Shown one piece after another: positions 5,262 to 6,309 of a DNA stretch of 6,309 nt; the stretch's first letter is position 1, and each line of letters starts with the position of its first letter. Origin of the DNA: an uncultured Bacillaceae bacterium. Its GTDB lineage: Bacteria > Bacillota > Bacilli > Bacillales > Alkalibacillaceae. The stretch covers positions 1-6,309 of the forward strand of contig CALKAL010000126.1 of the NCBI GenBank assembly GCA_937983065.1, given 5' to 3'. The notes beneath the pieces are model-generated. The model was not told the origin of the DNA. It did not search any database and saw only the letters and a list, made by a program, of their open reading frames with translations. A program made the translations under genes and the position numbers.

Positions 5262-5951
5262 TCAATACATATCATAAATAATCCAGTCACCATCACGTTT
5301 TTCTAAATAAACGTAAAACCATTCTGTATCATTAATATTTTCACTCACTGACCTTGCACGAACGGTAACATCTACGAAAGCCTCGTTACCAGCAATTGAA
5401 ACTTCATCGAATCTAACGATAGAAAATGTCGCATCTTTTGGCATGTATGAAAAATCAACCTCACTATGCACGATTGGATCGATATATTTTCTAACTTTCC
5501 GTTCATCTTGATCACTAACTGCGTCAAAAAAGGCTTCAACAACTTCTTCAGGCGTATTTGGACCAGTGAAAAATACAAAATAAATAATTATAATAGCAAG
5601 AACCCCAACAATTGAACTAATGATTGACATTTGTTTACGTGTCACGGGTTGCTTCTGTTCATTCCCATTTTGATGACTTTGTCCAGTCGTATGTGGTGTT
5701 TGTTGAATTTCACCAACTGATTGAGCTAATGGATTAGCCTGTTGATGCGCTTCCCCGCCTTCATGACGCTGAGCTGAATTAACATTTTCATTATGTACAT
5801 CGCCAGTCGGTTTAGCCGTACCACACTGAGTGCAAAAACATTCACCACCTTCAAAATCTTTCCCACAACTTAAGCATTGTTGAGCCTGACCACAGTTACT
5901 GCAAAATTTCACATCACCAATAGGCTCATGACAATAATGGCATTGATTCAT
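5262..5951 (-). CDS. Double zinc-ribbon, single-span membrane protein with an extracytoplasmic NTF2-like domain
   Basis: Protein of 229 aa with unknown function. The N-terminus carries two zinc-ribbon knuckle sets: Cys4/Cys7 with Cys17/Cys20, and Cys26/Cys29 with Cys40/Cys43 (Cys38 is an extra). A low-complexity Gln/Asn/His/Gly-rich linker (about 50-103) and a basic TRK lead to one membrane span, about residues 109-128. The C-terminal ~100 residues (TPEEVVEAFFDAVSDQDERKV onward, ending in WIIYDMY) look like a small alpha+beta, NTF2-like or DUF4878-like fold. By the positive-inside rule the zinc ribbons are cytosolic and the C-domain is outside. The layout resembles Firmicute zinc-ribbon membrane proteins such as the TcaA/YvbJ type, but I do not assign a symbol. 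A TTG at 5954 precedes the chosen ATG 5951; AGGA lies eight bases before the ATG. It has its own upstream promoter and a terminator-like hairpin downstream. Confidence 0.87.
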   Translation of the reverse strand: MNQCHYCHEPIGDVKFCSNCGQAQQCLSCGKDFEGGECFCTQCGTAKPTGDVHNENVNSAQRHEGGEAHQQANPLAQSVGEIQQTPHTTGQSHQNGNEQKQPVTRKQMSIISSIVGVLAIIIIYFVFFTGPNTPEEVVEAFFDAVSDQDERKVRKYIDPIVHSEVDFSYMPKDATFSIVRFDEVSIAGNEAFVDVTVRARSVSENINDTEWFYVYLEKRDGDWIIYDMY

Positions 5952-5970
5952 CAAGTTCTTCCTCTCATAA

Positions 5971-6008
5971 AATGTTATTGCATGAATGTTATTTAACGAT
6001 TACAATCG
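5971..6008. repeat. Direct repeat and dyad in the leader of the zinc-ribbon gene
   Basis: AATGTTATT occurs at 5971-5979 and again at 5985-5993, 14 bases apart start to start. It is followed by the dyad CGATTACAATCG at 5997-6008. All lie between the predicted -10 and the start codon. Regulatory use is possible but unproven. Confidence 0.35.
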
Positions 6009-6032
6009 CCAATGCCTCACGCTATACGTATC

Positions 6033-6063
6033 ATTATATCAAAATAACTTCGAATTTTGTCAT
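6033..6063 (-). promoter_or_regulatory. Sigma-A-type promoter for the zinc-ribbon gene
   Basis: The minus strand has TGATATAAT (6041-6033), a TGn extended -10 with a perfect TATAAT. ATGACA (6063-6058) matches the -35 in five of six positions, but at 19-bp spacing. It sits just after the upstream gene's terminator, as expected for the start of a new transcription unit, with a leader of about 75 bases. Confidence 0.6.
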
Positions 6064-6070
6064 AAGTATT

Positions 6071-6109
6071 AAAAAATCCCTAGATAAAATTTGTATTTTA
6101 ACTAGGGAT
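6071..6109 (-). terminator. Strong intrinsic terminator of the coiled-coil gene
   Basis: Bases 6076-6090 pair with 6095-6109: a 15-position stem with one mismatch (6084/6101) and a 4-base loop. The minus RNA then runs into six U (6076-6071). It begins about 20 bases after the stop codon of the partial gene to its right. Confidence 0.9.
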
Positions 6110-6129
6110 CTTGAACTATTTAAAAAGCA

Positions 6130-6309
6130 TTATACCGTTTTCTTCAGCAATTCAACATCTCTTTCAAGCCGGCTCAATTTTTCCCACGTTACCTCTTGAT
6201 CAACTTTTAAAATTTTAAACTGATCAAGAATTTCATTAAAGCCTGCACTCATCTTTTTATCTAAATTGAAAACTAACTCTTTTGTCTCATTAAGATCGTT
6301 GCGCATTTC
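6130..6309 (-). CDS. C-terminal part of a coiled-coil protein (partial at the window edge)
   Basis: The last 59 codons of a minus-strand gene whose start lies outside the window. The peptide is highly charged, with hydrophobic residues at heptad-like spacing (LDKKMSAGFNEILDQF, then EKLSRLERDVELLKK), and lacks Cys, Pro and membrane segments, so it is predicted to be a continuous coiled coil. An in-frame Met is the second visible codon, but no SD can be checked. A strong terminator follows 20 bases after the TAA, which supports it as a real gene end. The family is not recognised. Confidence 0.72.
   Translation of the reverse strand, partial: EMRNDLNETKELVFNLDKKMSAGFNEILDQFKILKVDQEVTWEKLSRLERDVELLKKTV

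Noticed and set aside
5372..5578. Minus-strand 68-codon frame inside the zinc-ribbon protein gene
   Set aside because: It is an alternative frame within a well-supported CDS and lacks its own SD or a familiar product.
5586..5594. TGCTATAAT, an extended -10-like string on the minus strand inside the zinc-ribbon gene
   Set aside because: It falls in codons for the Ala/Ile-rich membrane span, has no -35 (AGTTCA at 17 bp) and is far from the dipeptidase start. A promoter here is possible but not supported.
5972..6199. Plus-strand 75-codon frame
   Set aside because: It crosses the promoter, a strong minus-strand terminator and the end of the coiled-coil gene in antisense, so it is not a credible gene.

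Overview
The window is AT-rich and almost every gene lies on the minus strand. It looks like the chromosome of an endospore-forming Bacillaceae relative. Reasons: low GC, AGGAGG-type ribosome binding sites, intrinsic terminators with strong T tracts, Bacillus-like sigma-A extended -10 promoters, and a clear homologue of Sda, the sporulation kinase inhibitor found in Bacillus-type spore formers. No mobile element, CRISPR array, rRNA or tRNA was seen.

Right to left (direction of transcription): 6130-6309 is the C-terminal end of a coiled-coil protein, closed by a strong terminator. Next comes a promoter (about 6033-6063) and a two-zinc-ribbon, single-membrane-span protein (5262-5951). A terminator-like hairpin follows in the short gap, and then an M19 (membrane/renal dipeptidase family) metallopeptidase (4183-5208). 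A 428-base gap rich in small inverted repeats leads to a 52-codon Sda homologue (3596-3754) with its own promoter, strong SD and terminator. After that come a membrane diguanylate cyclase (1757-3250, GGDEF and I-site intact) and a cytosolic GAF-EAL c-di-GMP phosphodiesterase (113-1639). The last two probably form an operon ending at a hairpin (49-98) that may also close a plus-strand gene entering from the left edge.

The most notable point is that the phosphodiesterase begins with an Sda-like domain. Its first ~38 residues align without gaps to the free Sda-like protein encoded 2 kb upstream (17 of 38 identical by eye). The locus therefore holds a free Sda, a c-di-GMP synthase, and a c-di-GMP hydrolase carrying an Sda-type module. 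This suggests, but does not prove, a physical link between the sporulation phosphorelay kinases and c-di-GMP turnover. Two leader RNA structures support regulated expression of this pair: a nested symmetric hairpin in the cyclase leader, and a hairpin that holds the SD in its loop and part of the start codon in its stem ahead of the phosphodiesterase.
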